Of a stretch of DNA of 64,000 bases, positions 1 to 8,823 are shown piece after piece. The position numbers and the translations under genes are program-made. The first letter of the stretch is position 1; each line of letters opens with the position of its first letter. The stretch spans positions 1 through 64,000 of the forward strand of contig CANMLW010000012.1 in NCBI GenBank assembly GCA_947498705.1, read 5' to 3'. The notes beneath the pieces were generated by a model that was not told the origin of the DNA, ran no database searches, and saw only the letters and a list, made by a program, of their open reading frames with translations. Source of the DNA: an uncultured Aquimarina sp. Its GTDB lineage: Bacteria > Bacteroidota > Bacteroidia > Flavobacteriales > Flavobacteriaceae.

Positions 1-8
1 TGTTGTGG

Positions 9-45
9 GTTTTTTCAAATTTTGCATAGCAAAATTTGAAAAAAC
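9..45 (-). terminator. Perfect 17-bp stem-loop after receptor fragment
   Basis: GTTTTTTCAAATTTTGC is followed by a 3-nt loop and its exact reverse complement. It lies about 70 nt past the stop of the fragment on the minus strand. It is the same hairpin as at 695-731 and probably acts as the transcription end or 3' stabiliser of the receptor mRNA. Confidence 0.55.
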
Positions 46-116
46 AGATGTTTAAGAGATTGTCTCGTCATAAAAAAAGTGTACCCATTTAAGGATAAGA
101 CACCCCACAATACAGA

Positions 117-617
117 TTAAAAATACAATCGAAATACCATATTGGGCATGATACCCAAAGATTCTTGTTGTAACCGGTCTAATTGGATTTCTCCTGTTGC
201 TGTATCGTCTAGTCGATACCCAATAGATAAAGGTACTTGTCGATTATATATATTTAGTATCGAAGCACCCAATTGCCCTCTCCAATTTCCTTTTTGGTTG
301 ATTTTAAAACGGTAAATAGCAGAAACATCTAATCGATGGTAGGCCGGTAATCGTTTGGCATTGGTGGCACCAAACTCGATAGTGTCATCTACAAGGTCTG
401 CATCGGTAAATGGAGCCCCAGATCGCCATAACCAACCTAATGAAAACTCCCAATGCTCATTTTCATAGGTATTCGAAATTCGAAAATTATGTCGAATATC
501 GTTATTACCCGAGAAAGACGTTTCCTGTATTTCTGTAAAGGTATAATCAATATCATTAAAGGTATATCCCATCCAGGATCTAAAATTTTTAAACTTTTTT
601 TTCAGTAAGATATCTAC
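117..617 (-). pseudogene. Orphan C-terminal fragment of TonB-dependent receptor
   Basis: The reading frame matches the last ~165 residues of the intact receptor encoded at 802-3402 and ends in the same aromatic residue expected of an outer-membrane barrel. Compared with the intact copy the deduced protein differs at only two places I could see (T for A and S for P, in the stretch after FTEIQE). Upstream, the frame runs into linker sequence and meets a TAA stop within about 35 bp. There is therefore no signal peptide, plug or start region. It cannot make a functional receptor by itself. It is either a recent duplication scar or a donor for gene conversion. The near-perfect identity implies a recent event or ongoing homogenisation. 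Confidence 0.85.
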
Positions 618-686
618 CCAGCTCTGCGAAGTTTACAACTTCGTAGCGGTATGAGTAAGCCATAAAAGATAAGCCCACAGCAGTAA
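618..686. other. Linker between the two receptor repeats
   Basis: 69 bp that belong to neither repeat. It contains a small hairpin, CGAAGTT-TAC-AACTTCG (627-643), and at its right end the left arm of a CCCACA/TGTGGG inverted repeat. It has no coding capacity. It may be a remnant of a dispersed palindromic repeat or the sequence at which the duplication junction formed. Confidence 0.5.
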
Positions 687-1302
687 TGTTGTGGGTTTTT
701 TCAAATTTTGCATAGCAAAATTTGAAAAAACAGATGTTTAAGAGATTGTCTCGTCATAAAAAAGTGTACCCATTTAAGGATAAGACACCCCACAATACAG
801 ATTAAAAATACAATCGAAATACCATATTGGGCATGATACCCAAAGATTCTTGTTGTAACCGGTCTAATTGGATTTCTCCTGTTGCTGTATCGTCTAGTCG
901 ATACCCAATAGATAAAGGTACTTGTCGATTATATATATTTAGTATCGAAGCACCCAATTGCCCTCTCCAATTTCCTTTTTGGTTGATTTTAAAACGGTAA
1001 ATAGCAGATACATCTAATCGATGGTAGGCCGGTAATCGTTTGGCATTGGTGGCACCAAACTCGATAGTGTCATCTACAAGGTCTGCATCGGTAAATGGAG
1101 CCCCAGATCGCCATAACCAACCTAATGAAAACTCCCAATGCTCATTTTCATAGGTATTCGAAATTCGAAAATTATGCCGAATATCGTTATTACCCGGAAA
1201 AGACGCTTCCTGTATTTCTGTAAAGGTATAATCAATATCATTAAAGGTATAACCCATCCAAGATCTAAAATTTTTAAACTTTTTTTTCAGTAAGATATCT
1301 AC
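687..1302. repeat. Direct repeat, copy 2 (3' end of intact receptor gene)
   Basis: This is the natural 3' end and downstream flank of the intact receptor gene. It matches 1-617 with an offset of 685-686 bp. The two copies are separated by a 69-bp linker (618-686). Confidence 0.95.
695..731 (-). terminator. Perfect 17-bp stem-loop downstream of TonB receptor
   Basis: Identical 17-bp stem with loop ATA, located 70-107 nt past the receptor stop codon. The A/T-rich arm ends provide the U-run expected of an intrinsic terminator in either direction. Just beyond it (672-694) a second small inverted repeat, CCCACA / TGTGGG, is visible. Confidence 0.6.
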
Positions 1303-3402
1303 TCCAAAAATAGAGCTTTTACCGGTAGACAACTCATCCTCTGTGGTATTAAAGCCATTGGTAAGCGAGGTTAGACCCGTGATATTTTTATAATACGTAT
1401 CGATCTCAAAATTCCATCCTCGCTCAGAAAACAAGAACCCACCAGAAAACTGAGTACTTTTTAATACGGGTACCTCATCATCACTATGTAACCAAATCTT
1501 ATTTTCTAAACGTAGCTGGGTATCCTCAAATTCTATTAGTTGACTTATGGGTTGGTACCGCTGTTCTCCTGTTGCTTTTATTCGTAATTGTCGGGTTAAA
1601 GGATACTCTACATTTGCTCTGGGCTCTATAAAAAATTTATCTACTACAGAGTAGTGAGATACACGCGCACCAAGATTTACAAAACCTTTGTTTACGGGTA
1701 AAAATTTATAGTTCGCGTATAATGTATTAACGTTATTATCAACTTTATTCGATTCGTTTATGGTAGTTTCGAACTCACTCTCTCGGGTAACGGCATAAAA
1801 AACTTCATTATTCGAAAACTGATACCCCATTTGCACTACATTTTTTGAATCTAGTGTATACGCAAGCTCAAGATCCAGACCTCTATCCTTTACCACATTT
1901 TTTCTAACAGACTGCTCTTCTATCACCGTTTCTTGTTTTTCGGTAAACAGATAATCAGAGTCAAATTTTGAGTAATATCCTTTTATGCTATGTGTAAGAT
2001 GTTTTAATTTGGTTCCTTCCCAGGAGAAACTAACTCCTTTGTTTTGTACATTCAGTTCATCTGTGATCAAATCTTCTTCATCACTTATCTCAAAAACCAG
2101 ATCATTACGGGTATAAATACCACTTGCTAGAATTTTATCTGTTTCAGAAACATCGATAATCAGTTTTGCGCTTAGATCATAAAAGAAAAAATTGTTATTT
2201 GTTATTCGTTCTACCAATTCCTCTTCCTCCTCCTCATCTTCTTCCTCTTCATCTATTGGTATAGTGTTAACTTGATTAGCGGTTTCTACAATTTTTGTGT
2301 TCTGAAATACTTTTTCGGAAAGCGCATTATAAGTAGGCGTTTCGATATAATCGGTATAAGATCGTCTTGCCGAAACGACCAACCCCACGGTATTGGCTAC
2401 AGGAATTTTGAGAAACGCATCTGCATGGGTACCATTTACACCCACTCCACCTTCAAATGATTTAGGTACCTCTTTATCGCTTGATATATCGATAATCCCC
2501 GATACACGATCTCCATATTTGGGGTCTGCTCCTCCTTTAAAAACTTTTGCACTTTTTATTACGTTTGGATTAAAGGCAGAGATCATCCCAAAAAAATGAC
2601 CTGTATTGTACATTTTTATTTGGTCCCAAAGAATCAGGTTTTGATCTGGAGACCCTCCTCTAATTTCGATCCCGGCAGCCGATTCATCCAGACTATTGAT
2701 CCCAGGAATCAATTGTATACTTTGTAAAACATCGGCTTCGGTTTGTCCCGGAAGAATCCCGAGTTCTTTATTAGATATCCCAATAGATCCATCTATATTT
2801 TTGTCGATTCCGGTGGTAATATATTCTGTAATAAGCACCTCATCGAGAGATGTAGTACTAAGAAGTAAAGGAATTCTAGGGCAATCAGAATTTTTAAAAA
2901 AAGAACCAGGCACTTTTTTATCATGATACCCAACAAAACGTATTGTGATGAAAGAATTTTCTTCGACAAGACCTAACTGAAAAAAACCATCATCATTAGC
3001 AATGGTTCCTGTTTGATCACTTTCTACTAATACCGACGCATAAGAAAGTGGTTCATTGGTGATTTGATCGTATAAATACCCACAGACTTCTACTTTGGTA
3101 CTGGGAATACTAACAATAACCTGTCGGTCAGATATTTTCTTGAATGTAAGGTTTGTTAATTTTCCTAAAGTAACCAATACCTCATCTAATGGTGTATTTT
3201 GAATTACTAATGAAATAACTTTGTTTTTTACCGTATCATCACTAAAAGAAAAAATAAGGTCATATGATTGTGCAAGTTCATCAAGAACCTGTTGCAATGA
3301 AGTATTCTTATAATTTTTGGACACCTGTCCTTGAACTGTAGATAGACAAAAAAATATCAACAATAAAAAATACCTCATAGTGGTTGTAACATATTTATTC
3401 AT
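802..3402 (-). CDS. TonB-dependent outer-membrane receptor with STN domain
   Basis: 866 residues. A signal peptide (about 1-26, ending VQGQ) is followed by a secretin/TonB short N-terminal (STN) domain at 30-100, which in this class touches the FecR anti-sigma factor. Then come a carboxypeptidase-regulatory-like beta-sandwich (105-165), a plug domain (about 215-305, with the IEIRGGSPDQNLILWD segment) and a 22-strand type barrel ending in F. The STN domain together with the adjacent sigma and FecR genes indicates a signal-transducing receptor like FecA. No SusD gene is present, so a siderophore, metal complex or peptide is more likely than a glycan, but the ligand is unknown. Residues 384-395 are twelve consecutive Asp/Glu in a predicted outer loop. 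M9 is an alternative start with a shorter signal peptide. The 3' end is duplicated at the window edge. Confidence 0.93.
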   Translation of the reverse strand: MNKYVTTTMRYFLLLIFFCLSTVQGQVSKNYKNTSLQQVLDELAQSYDLIFSFSDDTVKNKVISLVIQNTPLDEVLVTLGKLTNLTFKKISDRQVIVSIPSTKVEVCGYLYDQITNEPLSYASVLVESDQTGTIANDDGFFQLGLVEENSFITIRFVGYHDKKVPGSFFKNSDCPRIPLLLSTTSLDEVLITEYITTGIDKNIDGSIGISNKELGILPGQTEADVLQSIQLIPGINSLDESAAGIEIRGGSPDQNLILWDQIKMYNTGHFFGMISAFNPNVIKSAKVFKGGADPKYGDRVSGIIDISSDKEVPKSFEGGVGVNGTHADAFLKIPVANTVGLVVSARRSYTDYIETPTYNALSEKVFQNTKIVETANQVNTIPIDEEEEDEEEEEELVERITNNNFFFYDLSAKLIIDVSETDKILASGIYTRNDLVFEISDEEDLITDELNVQNKGVSFSWEGTKLKHLTHSIKGYYSKFDSDYLFTEKQETVIEEQSVRKNVVKDRGLDLELAYTLDSKNVVQMGYQFSNNEVFYAVTRESEFETTINESNKVDNNVNTLYANYKFLPVNKGFVNLGARVSHYSVVDKFFIEPRANVEYPLTRQLRIKATGEQRYQPISQLIEFEDTQLRLENKIWLHSDDEVPVLKSTQFSGGFLFSERGWNFEIDTYYKNITGLTSLTNGFNTTEDELSTGKSSIFGVDILLKKKFKNFRSWMGYTFNDIDYTFTEIQEASFPGNNDIRHNFRISNTYENEHWEFSLGWLWRSGAPFTDADLVDDTIEFGATNAKRLPAYHRLDVSAIYRFKINQKGNWRGQLGASILNIYNRQVPLSIGYRLDDTATGEIQLDRLQQESLGIMPNMVFRLYF

Positions 3403-3481
3403 AACCTAGACCTGATAGGTTATTAGAAAACAAGACTCAATTAGAACTGACAAGTAACTCATTTGTAACAGAAATGGTTTC

Positions 3482-4387
3482 TTATTGGGATGTAGAAAGT
3501 ATAACTACTTTTCCATTAATAACATATTCTATCCCCATAGGAACCAAAACAGCTTCTAAAGCAATTTGTAAATCATCATAATTAAACCCACCTGTATAAA
3601 GCATTTCCTGATCAATAGTTGAACGCCTAAAAGTGATTTTATATTGTCGTTCTAATTCGTCTAATACGTTTCTAAGTGGTGCGCTATTAAACAAACTTTC
3701 TCGATTTTTCCAGAGGGGTTCTGTACCCGTAATCGTTTCTTTTACAAGGTTGTTATTTTTTAAAGATACACCTTCTCCTCTTTCTAGTACTTCTTGTTGT
3801 TGGGTATGGGTAGCTACTTGTACTTTGCCTTCATAACATCCTACAGTAAATTCGTTTGTTCTGCTTTTTACATTAAATTGAGTTCCTAGTACAGCTACTT
3901 CTCCATAGGTGGTCACTACCGTAAATTTTTTGCCAGGGTTTACCTTAAAATACGCCTCTCCATCCAGAGTTATTTCTTTATTACTAGTCCAAAAAAAGCG
4001 ATTATGACTTAGGCTAGAAGCTGCATTAAGCTCTACAGAGCTTTCATCGGGTAATTGGATTACCAAGCGCTCTCCCGGTTGTGCGGTATACGTTATTTTA
4101 CTAAAGAAGACACCTATAAGTAATGCAATAGAGGCTGCCGCAGAAAGGGTATATATAATAGGTCGTAACCTAATTACTTTTTTGCTTTTGGGTTCAAAAA
4201 TTTTTCCTAAGGTAGTTGCCAATGAGGATTGCACCTCAAAAGACGGAGGAGTAAAATACTCTAATCCTTCTACAATCTTTTTGTAATCCTCATACTCTGG
4301 AAGTTCCTTTAGCGCTTCCAACTCTTTGGGATCGAGGTCGTCATTTAACCACTTAGCCAAATATGGATTTTCTTTTTCGTTCAACAT
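3482..4387 (-). CDS. FecR-family anti-sigma factor
   Basis: 301 residues. An N-terminal cytoplasmic segment (about 1-75) that would bind the sigma factor is followed by one transmembrane helix (about 77-95, SAAASIALLIGVFF). A periplasmic FecR domain follows (about 100-195, with the LDGEAYFKV and VLGTQFNVK motifs). The C-terminal STN-like/DUF4974 domain (about 230-300, LRNVLDELERQYKITF) is typical of Bacteroidota. It sits between the ECF sigma gene (upstream) and the STN-containing receptor (downstream), all on one strand. This is the standard cell-surface signalling arrangement: ligand-loaded receptor contacts FecR, which frees the sigma factor. Assignment to the family is firm; the signal is unknown. 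Confidence 0.93.
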   Translation of the reverse strand: MLNEKENPYLAKWLNDDLDPKELEALKELPEYEDYKKIVEGLEYFTPPSFEVQSSLATTLGKIFEPKSKKVIRLRPIIYTLSAAASIALLIGVFFSKITYTAQPGERLVIQLPDESSVELNAASSLSHNRFFWTSNKEITLDGEAYFKVNPGKKFTVVTTYGEVAVLGTQFNVKSRTNEFTVGCYEGKVQVATHTQQQEVLERGEGVSLKNNNLVKETITGTEPLWKNRESLFNSAPLRNVLDELERQYKITFRRSTIDQEMLYTGGFNYDDLQIALEAVLVPMGIEYVINGKVVILSTSQ

Positions 4388-4442
4388 ATTTTCTTCCTTA
4401 TATCAGAATTATAACAGGTGAGTTTCAAAATTCCCTACCTTC

Positions 4443-4955
4443 TTATATATTTTTTACTAGTTTTCTAAGTTGCTTAAGCGCATTGTGCATTCTTTTTTCT
4501 ACCGCCTTAACAGAAATATCCAGCATTTCGGCAATTTCATTATAAGTTTTTTTATCGATTCGGTTTAACAAAAAAACCTCTCGTTGTGCCTCAGAAAGTT
4601 CGGCAATGGCTGCTTGTAGTTTATCCATAAACTCTTTTTCTTCCATTATAAAATCGGGAGATTCTATATTACTATTGCGATGAGGTAGCTTGGTGTATTC
4701 TAACCGAACTTTTTTACGAGCTACCTGATTTAAGAACAAATTATTAGCCACAGTACACAAAAATCCTTTTGACTTTTCAAAAATTACTTTTTTACAGTTG
4801 TCCCACAATTTTATAAAAGCTTCCTGCATCACATCCTCTGCCTGTTGCTTATCGCCACATTTATAATAAATAAAATTTCTAACAGATTCTGCATGGGACT
4901 CAAACAATTTGGTAAAGACAATTTGATCACATACAGATTTTGAGGATTGCTCCAT
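4443..4955 (-). CDS. ECF sigma-70 factor, FecI-like
   Basis: 170 residues from the internal Met at 4955 (MEQSSKS). The frame is open to 5009, but the 18 extra residues have no sigma-like content and would reach to within a few bases of the divergent gene, so the shorter start is preferred. Region 2 spans about residues 14-78 (DVMQEAFIKLWDN is the core-binding/-10 helix). Region 4 spans about 112-165 (EVFLLNRIDKKTYNEIAEMLDISVKAVEKRM, the -35 helix-turn-helix). The final helix continues as NALKQLRKLV. It heads the sigma-FecR-receptor set and probably drives transcription of the receptor. There is a gap of about 55 bp to fecR. Confidence 0.92.
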   Translation of the reverse strand: MEQSSKSVCDQIVFTKLFESHAESVRNFIYYKCGDKQQAEDVMQEAFIKLWDNCKKVIFEKSKGFLCTVANNLFLNQVARKKVRLEYTKLPHRNSNIESPDFIMEEKEFMDKLQAAIAELSEAQREVFLLNRIDKKTYNEIAEMLDISVKAVEKRMHNALKQLRKLVKNI

Positions 4956-5021
4956 AATTTTTTTTTGCTTCGAGGTAGGGTGAAATGGTTTCCACCTGTT
5001 ATAATCCAAAAATAGCTGATT

Positions 5022-6608
5022 ATGACTTTGAAAACAAATCTAAAAACTGCATTATTCTTATTAACAATTCTTGCAATAATCTCGATCGGGTTTAAAATTC
5101 CTCCGGTATTTCAGAACTATGATAATTTTAATTCTGCTCGGGTTTATCAAGTTAACTATCGGTTTTTTTTCAAATCAACAGATACTACAAATATCTCATT
5201 AAAAACCTATGTTCCTAAAAGTAACAGCAGACAAAGAATCTCTAAAGAACAGATCATAAATGACAACGATTTATCTTTTCTAAAAAGAGTAGAACAAAAA
5301 GAAAATACAAGAGCTATCTGGAGTATCAAAGATAAAAATGCTTATCATTCTATTGATTACTCATTTACTTTTGAAGGGAAAGAAAAGTGGTTTGTTGTCC
5401 CCAAAACCTTTAGCAAACCAACTCATGTTTCTAAGGAGTATTTAAGTCCTACAGCTAATATTCAATCTGATAACACACTGGTCGACAATCTTGCAAAAGA
5501 ACTTGTAAAAGGCGCAAAAAACGACAAAGAGGTTATCCAAAATATATATGACTATATCTATGCAATCCCATCGGCTCCTATCATTACCCTTACCGATGCG
5601 GTAACTACTATTCTTCAGAAAAAAGCTTCTTGTAATGGTAAAAGTAGACTATTCGTAGCCTTATGCCGAAACCTGGGATATCCTGCCAGAATAAAAGGAG
5701 GTATTATTTTAGAAACAATTACTAAGAGAACATCACATGCCTGGGTAGAGCTATTGATCAATGATACATGGGTCCCCTTTGATGGGCTTAACAACCACTT
5801 TGCATACCTACCTGCCAATTATTTAGAAATTTACCAGGGAGATCAATCTCTAATAACACATACGGCAGGTATTCAGTTTGATTATATCTATGAGATGAAC
5901 AAACTACATCATGTTTCTTTTCTAAAAATGAGTTCTCAAGAACTTCATAACTTACCTGGGTTTTCTCTTTGGAATCTGGTTGATAAAGACATTATATCCC
6001 TTTCATCATTATATCTATTATTATTGCTACCCATTGGCGGACTATTAGTGGCTTTACTAAGAAATATTATTGGTTTAAAAACCTTTGGCGTATTTCTGCC
6101 TGTACTTATCGCTTTTTCTTTATCGCATACAGGTTTTGTATCGGGAATGGTAATATTTGTATCCCTTATCGTACTTATAGGACTTATATCTTATCCCTTT
6201 GATAAAATGGGATTACTATATACTCCCAAGCTCGTCATCTCATTAACAATTATGGTATGTGTAATATTGATTGCTACCCATTTAGGAATTCAAAACAATA
6301 TTCAATGGCTTACCAAACTAACTTTTTTTCCTATCATCATTCTTACCATATCAGCAGAGCGCTTTTCTCGTGCAACGGTAGAAGATGGATATCTAAGAGC
6401 GATCGATAAATTGTTTCAAACTCTTATCGCTACCACTATTTCTTACCTAATACTATCCTGGTCGTGGCTGCCTTCTATTTTGATTCTGTTTCCAGAACTT
6501 ATCTTATTGGTCATCGTATTTGCAGCTTTCTTAGGGCGATATATTGGTATACGATGGGTAGAACTTTTTAGGTTCAAACCTTTATTGCTCTCTGAGCGTA
6601 ATATATAG
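5022..6608 (+). CDS. Transglutaminase-like/7TM membrane protein (UUP1 family)
   Basis: 528 residues. An N-terminal membrane anchor (about 8-26) is followed by a periplasmic region with a transglutaminase-like core. Several hydrophobic helices then fill about 330-515 (7TM_transglut architecture). The family is usually described as an inactive transglutaminase, but here a papain-like triad is in place: C204 (KKASCNGKS), H239 (TSHAWVE) and D254 (VPFDG), with normal spacing. It may therefore be a real thiol peptidase or acyl transferase. Outside this window, members are typically paired with an alpha-L-glutamate ligase-like ATP-grasp protein, and that gene follows here after 43 bp. This suggests an envelope peptide or amino-acid ligation/transfer pathway; the substrate is unknown. 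The gene starts a plus-strand unit divergent from the sigma factor. Confidence 0.85.
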   Translation: MTLKTNLKTALFLLTILAIISIGFKIPPVFQNYDNFNSARVYQVNYRFFFKSTDTTNISLKTYVPKSNSRQRISKEQIINDNDLSFLKRVEQKENTRAIWSIKDKNAYHSIDYSFTFEGKEKWFVVPKTFSKPTHVSKEYLSPTANIQSDNTLVDNLAKELVKGAKNDKEVIQNIYDYIYAIPSAPIITLTDAVTTILQKKASCNGKSRLFVALCRNLGYPARIKGGIILETITKRTSHAWVELLINDTWVPFDGLNNHFAYLPANYLEIYQGDQSLITHTAGIQFDYIYEMNKLHHVSFLKMSSQELHNLPGFSLWNLVDKDIISLSSLYLLLLLPIGGLLVALLRNIIGLKTFGVFLPVLIAFSLSHTGFVSGMVIFVSLIVLIGLISYPFDKMGLLYTPKLVISLTIMVCVILIATHLGIQNNIQWLTKLTFFPIIILTISAERFSRATVEDGYLRAIDKLFQTLIATTISYLILSWSWLPSILILFPELILLVIVFAAFLGRYIGIRWVELFRFKPLLLSERNI

Positions 6609-6651
6609 CCTCTGCCAAAAACTAATAAATAATCTTAAAAATCATAGTTCT

Positions 6652-7530
6652 ATGTTTTCTATACTATTTACTAAAAAACCAAATACCTATTCGAAGGTGA
6701 TTGGGCTAAACGAAAGAAATATTAATCTGATTTATCCTAATAATCCAAAAAAACACTATGCCCTTGCAGACGATAAAGTATTGACCAAAGAAGTGTTACA
6801 TCAAAACAATATTGCCTGTGCAAAAACATATGCTGTGATCGAATACAACAGTGACATAAAAAAAGCATGGGACCTATGCAAACAGCACCCTGCAATGGCC
6901 ATAAAACCAGCCAACGGATGTGGTGGCGGAGGTATCAAAATACTTAAAAAAAATGCACATGGTAATTGGGAATCCAGCGGAAAAACAATCTCTGAAAGAG
7001 AAATATTTCAGCATATGGCATCGATCATTATGGGATTTTTCTCTTTGGGTTCTCATGATCGGGTTCTTGTAGAAGAGTGTATAGAACCTCATCCTTTCTT
7101 TCATGAAATATACCCAGTGGGAGTTCCTGATTTTAGAGTTATCACTTTACATCATAGGCCTTTGATGGGCATGCTACGAATGCCTACTAATAAATCTGAC
7201 GGTAAAGCCAATCTTCATCAAAATGGCGTAGGCATCGGCGTAGATATGAAAGAAGGAAGGTTATTAGAAGTTTATGACGGGAGACGATACATGAACCATC
7301 ATCCTGATAGCGATTTTTTGGTGTATGGTGCCCCCATACCCTATTGGAAAGAGATTCTCGAAATATCGGTGGCTACCGCAAAGGCTTTTCCGCTCAATTA
7401 TCTGGGAATTGATATTGTCATCGATGCCAATAAGGGGCCGCAAATTATGGAAATAAATGTACGACCAGGCCTGGGAATACAACTGGTAAACAAAATGGGA
7501 TTAAAAGAAGTAATAGCACAAGCTATATAA
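6652..7530 (+). CDS. RimK-like ATP-grasp ligase (alpha-L-glutamate ligase-related)
   Basis: 292 residues, cytoplasmic, no signal peptide. ATP-grasp features are visible: the nucleotide-binding lysine and glycine-rich loop at about 83-94 (AIKPANGCGGGG), a DFRVI segment near 163, NLHQNGVGIGVD, and the metal-binding C-terminal DIVID...IMEINVRPG segment near 255-275. This is the sugar-transfer-associated / RimK-related ligase family. Its members form an amide or peptide bond using ATP, with an acyl-phosphate intermediate. It is sandwiched between the 7TM transglutaminase protein and an outer-membrane barrel, so the ligated product probably serves the envelope. The acceptor and donor are not deducible from sequence. 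Confidence 0.85.
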   Translation: MFSILFTKKPNTYSKVIGLNERNINLIYPNNPKKHYALADDKVLTKEVLHQNNIACAKTYAVIEYNSDIKKAWDLCKQHPAMAIKPANGCGGGGIKILKKNAHGNWESSGKTISEREIFQHMASIIMGFFSLGSHDRVLVEECIEPHPFFHEIYPVGVPDFRVITLHHRPLMGMLRMPTNKSDGKANLHQNGVGIGVDMKEGRLLEVYDGRRYMNHHPDSDFLVYGAPIPYWKEILEISVATAKAFPLNYLGIDIVIDANKGPQIMEINVRPGLGIQLVNKMGLKEVIAQAI

Positions 7531-7556
7531 CAAAATTTAAAAAAGAAAAAATTGTA

Positions 7557-8684
7557 ATGAGAATAACAACTTTAATATGGATCGCACTATTAGTGTGTAC
7601 AATCAGTTTTTCGCAAAGTAAAAATACGTTTACTATAGAAACGCAAGGAGGGTACGAGTACAATTACTTTAAAAGTCCTAACGAAATACGAGTGAATGAT
7701 ACTATACTGACCAAAGAAGACCTAATATCCAGTAGTTTTTATCAGGATGCTGCCATTACCTACAGATTTAGGTATAAAAAAGGAAAAAACAAACTGAAAC
7801 TATTTGTAAATCCTTTTTATAGGGTATTTTATGAAAATATAGACGATAGCTACTGGAGTCTAAATGCCAGAGCTCGATATGAATACCGTTTTACTAAAAA
7901 AGTGACCTTTTTGTCTGAAGCTAGATTTAAAAGAATGAATAGAGAAGGTTTGGGCGGAGATCAAGATGTATTGATTAATCCTTTGGGGTATACCAATTAC
8001 GGAGCAACAACAGGAATTGAGTTGGTACCTTTTAAAAAACACGAAATTTCGATAGAAGGATTCTACAATTTTAAAGACTTTGATGCATTTGGAGTTAGGG
8101 ATTTACAGTTTGATGAATTTGGAGCGCAACTATCCAGCGTACAATCTTTTGAAATAAGCAGACTTGAACATAAAGTAGGCATCAGTTTTTTAGCTAAAAA
8201 ACGACTGTACGATACTTTTAATGCCAGTGATACTTTTACAGAAGGAGAACGAGACTGGGATTATTTAAAAGGAAATTTGTTTTATGAACTCCCCATAAGT
8301 GAGCAATTTAAAATAAGACCAAAGTTTACCTACTACGCCAGAATAGATAACTCTACCAATCGTTCTGGGTTTGACCAAACGGCACCAGAAATTGGACTAT
8401 TCTATAAAAACAAAACCACCAAAATAAGCAGCTCATTCGCTTTTGTAACCAGAAATTACAAAGAGATTGAAGCAAGAGATACAGAAGCCCGTATCGGAGA
8501 AAAGCTTAGATATCAATACACCAATTTTACATTAAACGCTTCGCATCGAATTAGTGATGGGTTATTTATAACCGCAACACTCTATTCGAGAGTTCGAAGC
8601 ACTAACTATACAGACATAGATGCTCGTTCTTTTAGAAATTATAGAAATCAATATGCCGGAATAGGCATACTATGGAAACTTTAA
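7557..8684 (+). CDS. Predicted outer-membrane beta-barrel protein
   Basis: 375 residues with an N-terminal signal peptide (about 1-20, TISFSQ). The rest alternates short hydrophobic/aromatic strands with polar loops (for example YTNYGATTGIELVPFKKHEISIEGFY), as in outer-membrane barrels. It ends in a C-terminal strand, YAGIGILWKL. I cannot place it in a named family. It lies 26 bp after the ATP-grasp gene and before a strong terminator, so it closes this transcription unit. The retropepsin-like peptidase that often accompanies the other two families is not here. The barrel may carry or receive the product of that pathway, but this is inference from position only. Confidence 0.65.
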   Translation: MRITTLIWIALLVCTISFSQSKNTFTIETQGGYEYNYFKSPNEIRVNDTILTKEDLISSSFYQDAAITYRFRYKKGKNKLKLFVNPFYRVFYENIDDSYWSLNARARYEYRFTKKVTFLSEARFKRMNREGLGGDQDVLINPLGYTNYGATTGIELVPFKKHEISIEGFYNFKDFDAFGVRDLQFDEFGAQLSSVQSFEISRLEHKVGISFLAKKRLYDTFNASDTFTEGERDWDYLKGNLFYELPISEQFKIRPKFTYYARIDNSTNRSGFDQTAPEIGLFYKNKTTKISSSFAFVTRNYKEIEARDTEARIGEKLRYQYTNFTLNASHRISDGLFITATLYSRVRSTNYTDIDARSFRNYRNQYAGIGILWKL

Positions 8685-8732
8685 GATTACCCCCCACCCC
8701 CCATGTTGATTTTAGTTATTTGTAACTAAAAG

Positions 8733-8762
8733 AAGCCGTATAAAACATGTTTTATACGGCTT
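8733..8762. terminator. Bidirectional terminator between convergent genes
   Basis: Perfect 30-bp palindrome, AAGCCGTATAAAACA followed by its reverse complement, with A- and T-rich flanks. It sits between the plus-strand barrel gene and the minus-strand aldehyde dehydrogenase and can stop both transcripts. Confidence 0.85.
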
Positions 8763-8823
8763 TACTTTAACCTTCTTATGCAATAGAAAATTAAAAGTAT
8801 ACTAGTTCATATAAGAACTGGTA

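Larger units (their letters stand above)
1..617. repeat. Direct repeat, copy 1 (truncated receptor 3' end)
   Basis: Nearly identical to 687-1302: the same 3' coding segment of the TonB receptor plus about 115 bp of its downstream flank. I saw a single 1-bp length difference (seven versus six A residues near position 72) and a handful of substitutions. Identity stops abruptly after TATCTAC at 617. The left end may continue outside the window. Confidence 0.95.

Noticed and set aside
1-686. Insertion sequence or transposon end at the left edge
   Set aside because: No transposase fragment, terminal inverted repeat pair or target duplication is visible; the repeat is a receptor gene piece in direct orientation.
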